Shown here: positions 41,543-50,131 of the stretch, one piece after another | Layout: each line of letters opens with the position of its first letter | Numbering within the stretch: the first letter of the stretch is position 1 | Source: Micromonospora siamensis | Lineage (GTDB): Bacteria > Actinomycetota > Actinomycetes > Mycobacteriales > Micromonosporaceae | Length of the DNA: 64,000 nucleotides | Reading direction: 5' to 3' | Assembly (NCBI RefSeq): GCF_900090305.1 | Contig: NZ_LT607751.1 | Location: 4,092,001 to 4,156,000, forward strand | Program-made: the position numbers and the translations under genes | The notes under the pieces: model-generated | Told to the model about the DNA's origin: nothing | Database searches by the model: none | What the model saw: only the letters and a program-made list of their open reading frames with translations

Positions 41543-42545
41543 CGGTGTCCGACCCGGGCCGCCCGGGGCCGGCCGGCGGCGGGTCACCCTGCCCCGCCTT
41601 GTCCACCGGGTCGGCGGCGCGCAGCCGGTAGCGGAGGAAGTCGGCGGCCTGGTCGAGGGCGCGTCCGGCCGCGTCGAAGGCGCCGGGCATGGCGAAGAAG
41701 CCGTGGATCATGCCCGGGTAGCGGGTCAGGTCGGTGAGCACGCCGGCCTCGCGCAGCCGGTCGGCGTACCGCTCGCCCTCCTCGCGCAGCGGGTCGTGCT
41801 CGGCGGTGATCACCAACGCCGGGGGCAGGCCGGCGAGGTCCTCGGCGAGCAGTGGCGAGGCCAACGGGTCGGCGGCATCCGCCGGGTCGGCCAGGTAGTG
41901 CCCGCGGTACCAGTCGACCGAGTGCCGGTTGAACAGCAACGGATCCTCCGGTCCCCCGGTGGGCGCCGGCCGCGGTCGCTGGTCGGTGTTGGGATAGACC
42001 AGCAGTTGCGCGGCGAGCTGGGGGCCGGCGTCGCGGGCGAGCAGGGTGACCGCCGCCGCGAGGTTGCCGCCGGCGCTGTCCCCGCCCACGGCCAGCCGCC
42101 GCGGGTCGGCGCCGAACTCCTCGGCGTGCCCGGCGATCCAGCTGGTCGCCGCGTGGCAGTCGTGCACGGCGGCCGGGAAGCGGTGCTCGGGGGCGAGCCG
42201 GTAGCCGACGGTGACCACCTGGCAGCCGGTGGCGTTGGCGAGCCGGCGGCAGATCCCGTCGGAGGTCTCCACGCTGCCCAGCGTCCAGCCACCGCCGAAG
42301 AACCAGACCAGGGTGGGCAGCGGGCCGTCGCCGGCCGGCCGGTACACCCGTACCGGCAGGTCGCCGCCGGGCCCGGGGACGTGGGTGTCGCGTACCTCGT
42401 GCACCGGCTCGACGGCACCGCCGCCGGCGCGGATCGCGGCCAGGTCGGCGGCGCGGGCCTCGGCCAGCGTCCGGGTGTACAGCGGTGGGACGTTGTCGGC
42501 GGCGCGGGCCGCCCGGTACGCCACCACCTGCGGGTCGAGGGACAT
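41535..42545 (-). CDS. Alpha/beta hydrolase, hormone-sensitive-lipase family
   Basis: A 336-residue esterase. The oxyanion motif is FFGGGW (the HGGG equivalent), the nucleophile elbow is GGDSAGGNLAAA, the acid is in TAEHDPLREEGERYA and the histidine in GMIHGFFAMPGAFD. An N-terminal cap is present. It lies 12 bases after the P450 stop and overlaps the oxidase start by 8 bases, so it belongs to the same operon. A role in releasing an ester or thioester intermediate is inference only. Confidence 0.88.
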   Translation of the reverse strand: MSLDPQVVAYRAARAADNVPPLYTRTLAEARAADLAAIRAGGGAVEPVHEVRDTHVPGPGGDLPVRVYRPAGDGPLPTLVWFFGGGWTLGSVETSDGICRRLANATGCQVVTVGYRLAPEHRFPAAVHDCHAATSWIAGHAEEFGADPRRLAVGGDSAGGNLAAAVTLLARDAGPQLAAQLLVYPNTDQRPRPAPTGGPEDPLLFNRHSVDWYRGHYLADPADAADPLASPLLAEDLAGLPPALVITAEHDPLREEGERYADRLREAGVLTDLTRYPGMIHGFFAMPGAFDAAGRALDQAADFLRYRLRAADPVDKAGQGDPPPAGPGRPGSDTDG

Positions 42546-42557
42546 GGGTGGGTCCTC

Positions 42558-43778
42558 CTACCGGGTGCCGGTGGTGACGAAGAGCTTGTCGATGCCGCGC
42601 AGGAAGAGGCTCCCGCTGTAGTCGGGGGTACGGGTGACCGCCAGCCGGGGGAAGCGCTGGAAGAGCCGGGGCAGCGCGAGCCGGCCCTCCAGCTTGGACA
42701 CCGCCGAGCCGAGGCAGAAGTGCAGCCCGATGCCGAAGGCCAGCGACGGTGGGCCGGTGCGGTGCGGGTCGAACCGGTCGGGGTCGGGGAACCGGGACGG
42801 GTCGCGGTTGGCCCCGGCGATCAGCAGCAGCACGTTCTCGTCCCGGCCGACCGGCACGCCGGCCAGCTCGGTGTCGGCGGGCGCGGCCCGGGCCAGGAAG
42901 TGCACCGGGCTCTCCATCCGCAGCACCTCGTCCACGCAGCCCCGGGCCAGCGCGTCGTCGCCGGGCAGCGCGGCGACCACGTCCGGGTGCTCCAGCAGCA
43001 GCGGCAGTCCGTTGCTGAACATGTAGACGGTGGTGACGAAGCTGGCGTTGAAGAGCACGATCAGGTTGCTGATCAACTCCTCGTCGGTCAGCTCCATCCC
43101 GCCGGCGTCCAGCGCCTCGACCAGGCCGCTGATCAGGTCCTCGCCAGGCCGGCGGCGGCGGTGGGCGATCAGGTCCCGGTAGTAGCCGCGCAGCTCGTCG
43201 GCGGCCTGGTTGGCCAGGGCGAGGCGCTGCGGGGTCTTGCCGGCGACGTCCATGAACTCGTCGATCCAGTCGACCCGCTGCCGGTACCAGGCCAGGTCCG
43301 CCTCGGGCAGGCCGATGAACTCGGCCATCACCAGCGCCGGTACGGGGTAGGCGAAGTCGGCCACGAAGTCGACCTCCGCGCCGCCGGCGCCGGCCTCGGC
43401 CATCGCGTCCAGCCGCTCGCCGACCACCCGCTCGATCACCGGCTCCAGCGCGCCCAGCCGGCGGGGGGTGAACGTCCTGGCGAACACCGCCCGCATCCGG
43501 GTGTGGTCAGGCGGGTTGACGAACATCATCGACGAGTTGAAGGTCCGCAGGATCTCCTGCTCCTGCCAGCCGGGCGGGGCCTGCTTGTACCACTGCGGGT
43601 CGCGCAGCACCCGGTCGACCACGTCGTAGCCGGCGGCGACGGCGACGACGCTGCTGTGCTCCGACCGGCGCGGGATCGCCCCGATCGGGCCGTGCTCGTG
43701 CAGGGCCGCGTACCACGGGTAGGGGTTCTGCCGCCCCTGCTCGCTGTACAGGCCGGTCAGGACCTCATCGAACTCCAC
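42558..43778 (-). CDS. Cytochrome P450 with atypical I-helix
   Basis: A 406-residue soluble class I P450. The ExxR motif is in DEVLRMESPV and the haem loop is FGIGLHFCLGSAVSKLEGR with Cys near residue 354. The I-helix reads NASFVTTVYM where most P450s have A-G-x-E/D-T-T, so the acidic residue of the proton-delivery pair is a valine. First gene of the operon with hydrolase, Hmo-like oxidase and HpgT-like aminotransferase; GTG at 43778 follows GGAGGACGAG. No ferredoxin is adjacent. Substrate unknown. Confidence 0.9.
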   Translation of the reverse strand: MEFDEVLTGLYSEQGRQNPYPWYAALHEHGPIGAIPRRSEHSSVVAVAAGYDVVDRVLRDPQWYKQAPPGWQEQEILRTFNSSMMFVNPPDHTRMRAVFARTFTPRRLGALEPVIERVVGERLDAMAEAGAGGAEVDFVADFAYPVPALVMAEFIGLPEADLAWYRQRVDWIDEFMDVAGKTPQRLALANQAADELRGYYRDLIAHRRRRPGEDLISGLVEALDAGGMELTDEELISNLIVLFNASFVTTVYMFSNGLPLLLEHPDVVAALPGDDALARGCVDEVLRMESPVHFLARAAPADTELAGVPVGRDENVLLLIAGANRDPSRFPDPDRFDPHRTGPPSLAFGIGLHFCLGSAVSKLEGRLALPRLFQRFPRLAVTRTPDYSGSLFLRGIDKLFVTTGTR

Positions 43779-43801
43779 GCCTCGTCCTCCCCAGGATCGG
43801 T

Positions 43802-43835
43802 GGTGGGGCGGCGCGCCTGCGCACGCCGCCCCACC
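43802..43835 (-). terminator. Hairpin between SGNH hydrolase and P450 genes
   Basis: GGTGGGGCGGCG and CGCCGCCCCACC form a perfect 12-bp stem with a 10-base loop directly after the SGNH stop, separating it from the P450 operon. Confidence 0.65.
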
Positions 43836-43839
43836 GGTG

Positions 43840-45150
43840 TCACAGACCGAGCAGTCGCAGCGGCACGGCGTCCGCCATCGCCTGTGCGCCGGCGTCGTTC
43901 GGGTGGATGTGGTCCCCCGCGTCGTACGCGGGCAGCAGCCGGCTGGGCCGCTCCGGGTCGCGCAGCACGGCGTCGAAGTCGATCACCCCGTCGAACTCGG
44001 CCGCTCCCGCCCCGCGCAGCCACGCGTTGACGGCCTGCCGGGTGGCGTCCTTCTCCGGCGTCCACACCCCCGGGCCACCGTTGCCCTCGTAGGGGGTGAT
44101 GGTGCCAACCAGGCTGGTCAGGCCGCGGGCCTTGACCTGCTGGTTGAGCTGCCGCAGGGTGGCGATGATCGCCTCGGACGAGTCGTCGGACATCCAGATG
44201 TCGTTGATGCCCAGGTGGGTGACGACGGTCCGCACGCCGGTCTGCGGGAAGACGTCCTCGTTGAGCCGGGCCAGGGCGTTCGGGCCGAGTTCGTAGTAGC
44301 CCGGGAAGCCGCCGGCCCCGGGCTCGGTGCCCTCGTGGTTGAGCCGGTTGCCGGAGAGGCTGAGGTTGAGCACGCCGGGGGTGCGTACGTCCGGCCGCTT
44401 GTCGATCAGCCGGGCGGCGAGCAGGTCGGGCCAGCGCCGGTCGGCGTTGACGGTGCTGCCGTTGCCGTCACCGATCGAGTCGCCGAGCACCACCACCGAG
44501 CCGGGGCTCATCCGGCGTTCCACGTCGATGCCGGACAGGAACATCCAGCAGCAGTCGATCTTGCGGGTGAACTCGGTGCTGGTGGCGACCGTGGTGAGGT
44601 CGGTCTGGCCGATGAAGTTGGTGGCCCGGGCCTGGCCGTGGAAGGTGACCGGGCCGGTGAGCACCGGGAAGAACAGGGTGACGACCAGGTCCTCCTGCTC
44701 GCCGACCGGGAAGTCCAGCGGGTCGCTGACCAGCTCGGCGCCCTTGTTCATGGTGGCCGAGGTGGCCCCGTTGAAGGTCAGCTCGTGCACGGTGGTCGTG
44801 TCGATGTCGGAGCGGTCGTCCGGCGTCGTGGTGTCCGGGCGGGCCACGGTGGCGTGGCCGACCTTGACGGCCTGCTCGCCGTAGAGGTTGGACAGCCGGA
44901 TGCGGACCCGGTCGCCGCCGACGGTGGTCTGCACGTTCATCCGGATGCTCTGGTTGTTCAGGCCGGTGTTGGTCAGCCCGACGGTGTTGCCCCGGGTGAC
45001 CGCGGCGGCCCAGCTGCCCGCCCACTCGGTGCGCCCGTGCCGGGCGGCGTCCAGGTCGGCGGGGCCGGCGCTGGCGGTGACCGCGGGGGTGACCGCCACC
45101 AGCAGGGTGGCCGCGGAAGCTATGAGTTGCCATCTCTTCGGGGTCGACAT
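43840..45150 (-). CDS. Secreted SGNH/GDSL esterase
   Basis: A 436-residue secreted hydrolase. The signal peptide is LIASAATLLVAVTPAVTASA. After a beta-sandwich N-terminal domain (about 45-200) comes the SGNH core with the nucleophile in VVLGDSIGDGNGS, Gly in SLSGNRL, Asn in THLGINDIW and the final D-x-x-H in DHIHPNDAGAQAMA. ATG at 45150 has GGAGG 5 bases upstream. A TAGGTT box on the minus strand (45217-45222) could be its promoter. It is separated from the P450 operon by a hairpin. Confidence 0.9.
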   Translation of the reverse strand: MSTPKRWQLIASAATLLVAVTPAVTASAGPADLDAARHGRTEWAGSWAAAVTRGNTVGLTNTGLNNQSIRMNVQTTVGGDRVRIRLSNLYGEQAVKVGHATVARPDTTTPDDRSDIDTTTVHELTFNGATSATMNKGAELVSDPLDFPVGEQEDLVVTLFFPVLTGPVTFHGQARATNFIGQTDLTTVATSTEFTRKIDCCWMFLSGIDVERRMSPGSVVVLGDSIGDGNGSTVNADRRWPDLLAARLIDKRPDVRTPGVLNLSLSGNRLNHEGTEPGAGGFPGYYELGPNALARLNEDVFPQTGVRTVVTHLGINDIWMSDDSSEAIIATLRQLNQQVKARGLTSLVGTITPYEGNGGPGVWTPEKDATRQAVNAWLRGAGAAEFDGVIDFDAVLRDPERPSRLLPAYDAGDHIHPNDAGAQAMADAVPLRLLGL

Positions 45151-45481
45151 TGAACCTCCATCGTGGGCAGCCCGGGGCGCCACCCATTGACGGCGCCGTC
45201 CGGACGATGGGTCAGAAACCTAGCCGCCGGTCGTGACGAGCGTCAATCGACCTGATCGACGTGATCAAATGTCCTGGGGGCGGGGTGGCACACCGTTCGG
45301 ACCCTGTGCCCGGTCGGCGCGGCCCGCCTAGGCTCGCAACCGGCGGCGGTGCGGTCGCCGTTCGGCGCACCCTTCGTCGCGCCCGGCTCCGGCCTGCCCG
45401 CCGCGTTCCCGGCGGTCGGCCGTAGGGCCCTGACCAGGGCGTACGCCGGTTCCGGTGGCACGTCGACGAAAGGGGCGCGCG
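45151..45481. other. Divergent intergenic region
   Basis: A 331-base interval between the SGNH and CoA-ligase genes. It contains a TAGGTT -10-like box for the SGNH gene (45217-45222, minus) and a TAGGCT box (45329-45334, plus) that would give the ligase a leader of about 140 bases. No gene is seen in it. Confidence 0.4.
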
Positions 45482-47080
45482 ATGACCGACCGACCGAGCT
45501 CGTACGTACACCGGGCGTTGGAGCTGTTCGCCGGGTTCGGCGACCGGGAGGCGCTGGTGGGCGACGGCCGCCGGCTGACCTACGCCGACGTGGCCGCGGA
45601 GGTCCGGGCGACCGCCGCGGCCCTGCACGGGCTGGGGGTCCGGCCGGGCGGCGCGGTGCTGGTGATGCTCGGCAACGCCGTCGAGGGGCCCCTGGTGCAG
45701 CTCGCCCTGCACCTGCTCGGGTGCCGGACGATGTGGATCGCGCCGGTGACCTCCCGCCGGGAGATCGACGAGTTCGTCCGGTTGGCCGCCCCGGAGTCGT
45801 TCCTCTACGACGCGCGCACCGGGGACGGGCTGGGCGCGGAGCTGGCCGCCGGGCTGGCCGGCACGCCGGTGTTCCGGCTCGGCGGCGACGGACCGGGCGT
45901 GGACCTGGTCGCCGAGGTGGCCGCGCGGCTGGCGGCCGGTCCCGTCGCGGACCCGGCGGAGGGCCCGGCGCCGGAGTCGTTCCTGCAGACCAGCGGGACC
46001 ACCGGCACGCCGAAGCTGGTGCACCACCGGCAGAGCTTCTACGACCAGATCCTGGTGCTGGCCGCCGAGTTCCGGGCGGCCGGCTTCCCGCTGCTGCGGC
46101 ACCTGTCCCACTCCCCGATGTGGCTGGCCAGCGGCCAGATCACCACCCTGTTCAACCTCTTCACCGGCGGCGTGCTCTTCCTGCGCCAGCGGTGGGATCC
46201 GGCGGCGTTCGTCGCCACGGTGCCGGCCGAGCGGATCAACTCGACCTTCGTCACCCCGCCGATGCTCTACGAGGTGCTCGACCATCCGACGCTGGACGGC
46301 GCCGACTTCTCGACCATGTTCATGTTCAACGTGGGCGCGGGGCCCGCGGCGCCGGCCCGGCTGCGCCAGGCGATCGCCCGCTTCGGCCCGTGCCTGCGCA
46401 TCGTGTACGGGCTCAGCGAGGCCGTGGTGATCTGCGCGCTGCCCGGCCTGACCGACGACCCGGAGCACCCGGAGCGGCTGCGCGCCTGTGGCCGGCCGTA
46501 CGGGGACGTGGCGGTGGAGATCCGCGACGCCGACGGCTCGGTGCTGCCGACGGGGGTCGACGGCGAGGTGTGGGTGCGGACCAAACTGAGCTTCGCCGGC
46601 TACCACGGCCAGCCGGAGCTGACCGCCGAGACCCTGGTCGACGGCTGGGTACGCACCCGCGACGTCGGCCACCTGGACGCCGACGGCTACCTGTACCTGG
46701 TGGACCGGCTGGCCGACCGGATCCTGACCCGGCAGCGCAGCTGGCCGATCTACTCCCGCCCGGTCGAGGACGTGCTGGCGGGGCATCCGCAGGTGCGGGC
46801 GGCCGCGGTGATCGGGGTGCCGGACCCGGTGGCCGGTGAGCTGCCGTACGCGTACGTGGTGCCGGCTCCCGGCGCCACGGTCGACGGGGACGAGCTGATC
46901 GCGCTGGTGACCGCCGAACTGAGCGAGACCTGGGCGCCCGGTGCGGTGGAGTTCGTCGACGAGCTGCCGTTGAACCGGTCGGCCAAGGTGGACAAGCTCG
47001 CCCTGCGGGCCCGGTACGCGGCCACCCACGGCGAGGACGGCCGGCCGCTGACCGGGGCGGCGATCGGCAGCCCGGCGTGA
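45482..47080 (+). CDS. AMP-forming acyl/aryl-CoA ligase
   Basis: A 532-residue ANL-superfamily ligase. A3 is QTSGTTGTPKLVHH, A5 is IVYGLSEAVV, A7 is RTRDVGHLDADGYLYLVDR and the A10 lysine is in NRSAKVDKLALRAR. The A8 hinge reads RILTRQRSWPIYSRPVED, lacking the usual GG/GE-x-I-x-P-x-E form, though the ligase fold is otherwise complete. It activates a carboxylate as acyl-AMP then CoA thioester, or loads a carrier. It overlaps the MFS gene by GTGA, linking activation to export. Confidence 0.88.
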   Translation: MTDRPSSYVHRALELFAGFGDREALVGDGRRLTYADVAAEVRATAAALHGLGVRPGGAVLVMLGNAVEGPLVQLALHLLGCRTMWIAPVTSRREIDEFVRLAAPESFLYDARTGDGLGAELAAGLAGTPVFRLGGDGPGVDLVAEVAARLAAGPVADPAEGPAPESFLQTSGTTGTPKLVHHRQSFYDQILVLAAEFRAAGFPLLRHLSHSPMWLASGQITTLFNLFTGGVLFLRQRWDPAAFVATVPAERINSTFVTPPMLYEVLDHPTLDGADFSTMFMFNVGAGPAAPARLRQAIARFGPCLRIVYGLSEAVVICALPGLTDDPEHPERLRACGRPYGDVAVEIRDADGSVLPTGVDGEVWVRTKLSFAGYHGQPELTAETLVDGWVRTRDVGHLDADGYLYLVDRLADRILTRQRSWPIYSRPVEDVLAGHPQVRAAAVIGVPDPVAGELPYAYVVPAPGATVDGDELIALVTAELSETWAPGAVEFVDELPLNRSAKVDKLALRARYAATHGEDGRPLTGAAIGSPA

Positions 47081-48303
47081 CGCCGCGCCGCCAGCTCTAC
47101 ACCCTGGTCGGCGCGGACCTGATCACCAACCTGGGCACCCGCATCTCGATCGTGGCCATCCCCTGGCTGGTGCTGGAGACCACCGGCAGTCCGACGAGGA
47201 TGGGGCTGGTGGCCGCCGCGGAGGCCCTGCCGTACATGCTCTCCAGCGCGCTGGCGACCCCGTGGGCCGACCGGTTCGGGGTGCGCCGTACCTCGATCGT
47301 GGTGGACGCGGCGAGCGCGGCGGTGGTGGCGGTGGTGGCGCTCGCCCCGTGGTTGGGGTTCGGCGCGCTGGTGGCCCTGGTGGCGGTGGCCGGCGCGCTG
47401 CGTGGCATCGGCGACCGGGTGAAGCACGTGATGTTCCGGCCGGCCGCCCAGCGGGCGGGGGTGCCGCTGATCCGGTTGACCTCCGCCTACGACGGGCTCA
47501 GCCGGGGCATCACCCTGTTCGGGGCGGTGCTCGGGGGCCTGCTCATCGACTGGGTGGGGGTGACCCGGGCGATCTGGATCGACGCCGGCACCTTCGCGGT
47601 CTGCGCGCTGATCGTCGCGCTGCTGGTGCGCCCGGCGACGGTGGCGGCGGAGCCGGCGCCCCGGGAGCCGTACCTGGCGGCGCTGCGCGGCGGCTTCGCT
47701 CACCTGCGCACCGACCGGTCGCTGCTGACCATGCTGCTGGTGGTGTCGGCGTTGAACCTGTTCGCCAACGCCAGCATCGCGGTCTACATCCCGCTCTGGG
47801 TGGCCGAGGTGCTGGCCGACCCGGCGGGGATCGGGCTGCTGCTGGGGGTCTTCGCCGGCGGGGCCCTGCTGGGGAACCTGTTGTTCACCGTGGTCGGTCC
47901 GCGGCTGCCGCGCCGGCTGCTGTTCGCCCTCGGGGTGGCGTTGAGCGGCACGCCGCGGCTGCTGGCGCTGGCGCTCTCCGACCGGCTGGCGGTGGTGGTG
48001 ACGGTGACGTTCCTGTCCGGGGTGGCGATCGCCGCGGTGAACCCGCTGCTGGGGGCGGCGCTCTACGAGCGGGTGCCGGAGGCGCTGCAGACTCGGGTGC
48101 TGGGGATCGCCGGTTCGGTGGCCTTCCTGGGCCTGCCGGTGGGCGCGCTGCTCGGCGGCGCGTCGGTGGACCTGTTCGGGTTCACCCCGGCGCTGCTGGG
48201 GATGTCGGTGGCCTGCGTGCTGCTGACCGTCGTGCCGCTGGCCGCCGTCGGGGACACCGAGCGCCGCCCGGCGGCGCAGCCGGCGGAGCCCTCGCGGGTA
48301 TGA
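47077..48303 (+). CDS. MFS transporter
   Basis: A 408-residue major-facilitator protein with about twelve helices. The first is LVGADLITNLGTRISIVAIPWLVL, and the loop 2-3 region reads ATPWADRFGVRRTSI, a form of the G-x-x-x-D-R-x-G-R-R motif. The tail is Pro/Ala-rich. Its GTG start overlaps the ligase stop (GTGA), so the two form a coupled pair. It probably exports a small molecule, perhaps the product of the neighbouring ligase or P450 operon. Confidence 0.88.
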   Translation: MTPRRQLYTLVGADLITNLGTRISIVAIPWLVLETTGSPTRMGLVAAAEALPYMLSSALATPWADRFGVRRTSIVVDAASAAVVAVVALAPWLGFGALVALVAVAGALRGIGDRVKHVMFRPAAQRAGVPLIRLTSAYDGLSRGITLFGAVLGGLLIDWVGVTRAIWIDAGTFAVCALIVALLVRPATVAAEPAPREPYLAALRGGFAHLRTDRSLLTMLLVVSALNLFANASIAVYIPLWVAEVLADPAGIGLLLGVFAGGALLGNLLFTVVGPRLPRRLLFALGVALSGTPRLLALALSDRLAVVVTVTFLSGVAIAAVNPLLGAALYERVPEALQTRVLGIAGSVAFLGLPVGALLGGASVDLFGFTPALLGMSVACVLLTVVPLAAVGDTERRPAAQPAEPSRV

Positions 48304-48381
48304 CCGCCGTGCCCGCCCCCCGAAGCGACGGGCTCGTCCGCCGGTGGGACGTCGCGGCCACGCCGCCGGGGTTCCGGTCCG

Positions 48382-48753
48382 TCAGGAGGAGGCCTGCGCC
48401 GACCCACCCTGCCGTTCCTCGCCGGTGTCGAAGAAGCGGGTGAGGTACTCCTCGGGCGGCAGGTCGCTGTCACGCATCAGCGAGTACACCTCGGTCCCGT
48501 GGCCCGGCGGCTCGACGAGGCGGTAGGCCTGGGCGAGCCCGGCGTATTGGAAGGAGATGTCCTCGGTGTACTCGGCGGCCTCGGCCTCGGCCTCGGCCAG
48601 AGCGATCGCCTCGTCGAAGCTGCCCGCCCGCCAGAGGGTGAGGCGCTCCTCGTAGACGAACGGGGCCTCGTCGCCGCCGCGGAAGACGCAGCGGACGGCG
48701 TACCACTCCGCGCCCGCGTCACCGGTTGGGCCGGAATCGTCCTCGGGGTCCAC
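48382..48753 (-). CDS. DUF4288-like protein
   Basis: A 123-residue acidic protein. AEWYAVRCVFR, FVYEERLTLWRAGSFDEAIALAEAEA and TEVYSLMRDSDLPPEEYLTRFF follow the DUF4288 layout. Function unknown. The GTG at 48753 is chosen because TAGATT stands 7 bases upstream; longer frames run through the promoter. It converges with the MFS gene. The acidic composition resembles small immunity-like proteins, but no toxin gene is adjacent. Confidence 0.7.
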   Translation of the reverse strand: MDPEDDSGPTGDAGAEWYAVRCVFRGGDEAPFVYEERLTLWRAGSFDEAIALAEAEAEAAEYTEDISFQYAGLAQAYRLVEPPGHGTEVYSLMRDSDLPPEEYLTRFFDTGEERQGGSAQASS

Positions 48754-48760
48754 GGCCGGC

Positions 48761-48766
48761 AATCTA
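48761..48766 (-). promoter_or_regulatory. -10 box (TAGATT) of the DUF4288-like gene
   Basis: TAGATT on the minus strand, 7 bases before the GTG at 48753. Confidence 0.45.
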
Positions 48767-48945
48767 CCGGAGCGAATTTCCGCAGGTCGCCGCGCCGACG
48801 CCCCCTTGCACACGACATCGATCTGTGACGATACTCATGGGCAACGTCGTCAGCGGTGACACATCGCCGGCACGGACGAACGCGCCCGCCGACGGCCTCA
48901 CCCGGGACCTCTCCCCCGGTCCCGTGACTCCCTGAGGAGGAGACA

Positions 48946-49806
48946 GTGAGGATCACCCGTACGCCCCGCCGGATCCAGCTGCTGGCCGCCGCCGTCGGCC
49001 TCGCCGCAGTCGGCACCTTCACCCAACCCGCCGCCGCGGCCCCGCAGGTCACCTACAGCGCCACCGCTCTGGCCGCGGTCGCCGACGCCGTCCAGCAGTC
49101 CGGCGTCGACGGCATCGCCTGGCACGTCGACGCCACGTCCCGACGGGTCGTGGTCACCGCCGACAGCACCGTCTCCGCGGCCGACGTCGCCGCCCTCAAG
49201 CGGCAGGCCGGCACGAAGGCCGGCGCGCTGCGCATCGACCGGGCTTCCGGAGTGTTCCGGCCGCTGCTGTCGGCCGGCAACGCCATCTACGGCGGCGGCT
49301 ACCGCTGCTCGCTCGGCTTCAACGTGGTCAGCGGCAGCACCTACTACTTCCTCACCGCCGGGCACTGCGGCGACGTGGCAAACACCTGGTACACCGACTC
49401 CGGGCAGAAGACCCTGATCGGCCCGACCGTCGGCTCCAGCTTCCCGGGCAACGACTACGCCCTGGTCCGCTACGACAACACGTCGCTGAGCCACCCCGGC
49501 GGCTACACCGCCGCCGACCCGTACGTCGGGGAGTCGGTGAAGCGCACCGGCTCGACCACCGGCACGCACAGCGGCACCGTCACCGCCCTCAACGTCACCG
49601 TCCGCTACACCGGCAGCGGCACCGTCAAGGGCATGATCCAGACCACCGTCTGCGCCGAGCCGGGCGACTCCGGCGGCCCGCTCTACGACGGGACCAAGGC
49701 GCTGGGCATCACCTCCGGCGGCAGCGGTGACTGCCGCACCGGCGGCACCACCTTCTACCAGCCGGTCAAGGAGGCCGCGAGCGCGTACCGGGTGACCGTC
49801 TACTGA
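48946..49806 (+). CDS. Secreted chymotrypsin-like protease (S1, streptogrisin/alpha-lytic type)
   Basis: A 286-residue protease. The signal peptide is [22 protein letters not shown], followed by a short propeptide of about 65 residues. The triad is His in FLTAGHCGD, Asp in [10 protein letters not shown] and Ser in [12 protein letters not shown]. Two cysteine pairs (RCSLGF/GHC and VCAEPG/DCRTGG) match streptogrisin disulfides. GTG at 48946 has GAGGAGGAGA upstream. A long hairpin terminator follows the stop. Confidence 0.93.
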   Translation: MRITRTPRRIQLLAAAVGLAAVGTFTQPAAAAPQVTYSATALAAVADAVQQSGVDGIAWHVDATSRRVVVTADSTVSAADVAALKRQAGTKAGALRIDRASGVFRPLLSAGNAIYGGGYRCSLGFNVVSGSTYYFLTAGHCGDVANTWYTDSGQKTLIGPTVGSSFPGNDYALVRYDNTSLSHPGGYTAADPYVGESVKRTGSTTGTHSGTVTALNVTVRYTGSGTVKGMIQTTVCAEPGDSGGPLYDGTKALGITSGGSGDCRTGGTTFYQPVKEAASAYRVTVY

Positions 49807-49812
49807 TCGACC

Positions 49813-49852
49813 CGACGGGGCCGGTCCGGGGTGACCCGGGCCGGCCCCGTCG
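49813..49852 (+). terminator. Hairpin terminator after the S1 protease gene
   Basis: An 18-bp stem with one G-U pair (49813-49830 with 49835-49852) and a GTGA loop, 7 bases past the stop. Confidence 0.8.
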
Positions 49853-50108
49853 ACGACTCGACCGGGCACCACTTCGACCGGGTCGCCCCAGCTCATCGAC
49901 CCTGCCGAGCCCGTTGGCGAGAACTGCTGCGATAGCTTCGGCCAGGCCCACCCACCTCGCGCCTGCAAGAAGCGGCCACGTCGCCGCGATCGGGTCCCCG
50001 CACCTAGATCGTTGACCGGTAGTTCTGGGCAGGTCGTCAATGGTCGTAGGTGTCCTCCGTCGGCTGATCTACGCCTCGGCGGGGCGACCGCAGGCGGTCG
50101 TCACCGGG

Positions 50109-50114
50109 TAGGCT
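50109..50114 (+). promoter_or_regulatory. -10 box (TAGGCT) of the P-loop kinase gene
   Basis: TAGGCT lies 17 bases before the ATG at 50132, giving a short leader of about 10 bases. Confidence 0.4.
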
Positions 50115-50131
50115 CTCGACACCTCGGCCCC

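Larger units (their letters stand above)
49807..50131. other. Intergenic region before the P-loop kinase gene
   Basis: 325 bases with the terminator at 49813-49852 and a TAGGCT box at 50109-50114. GC content falls after about 49880. I see no gene in between. Confidence 0.4.
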
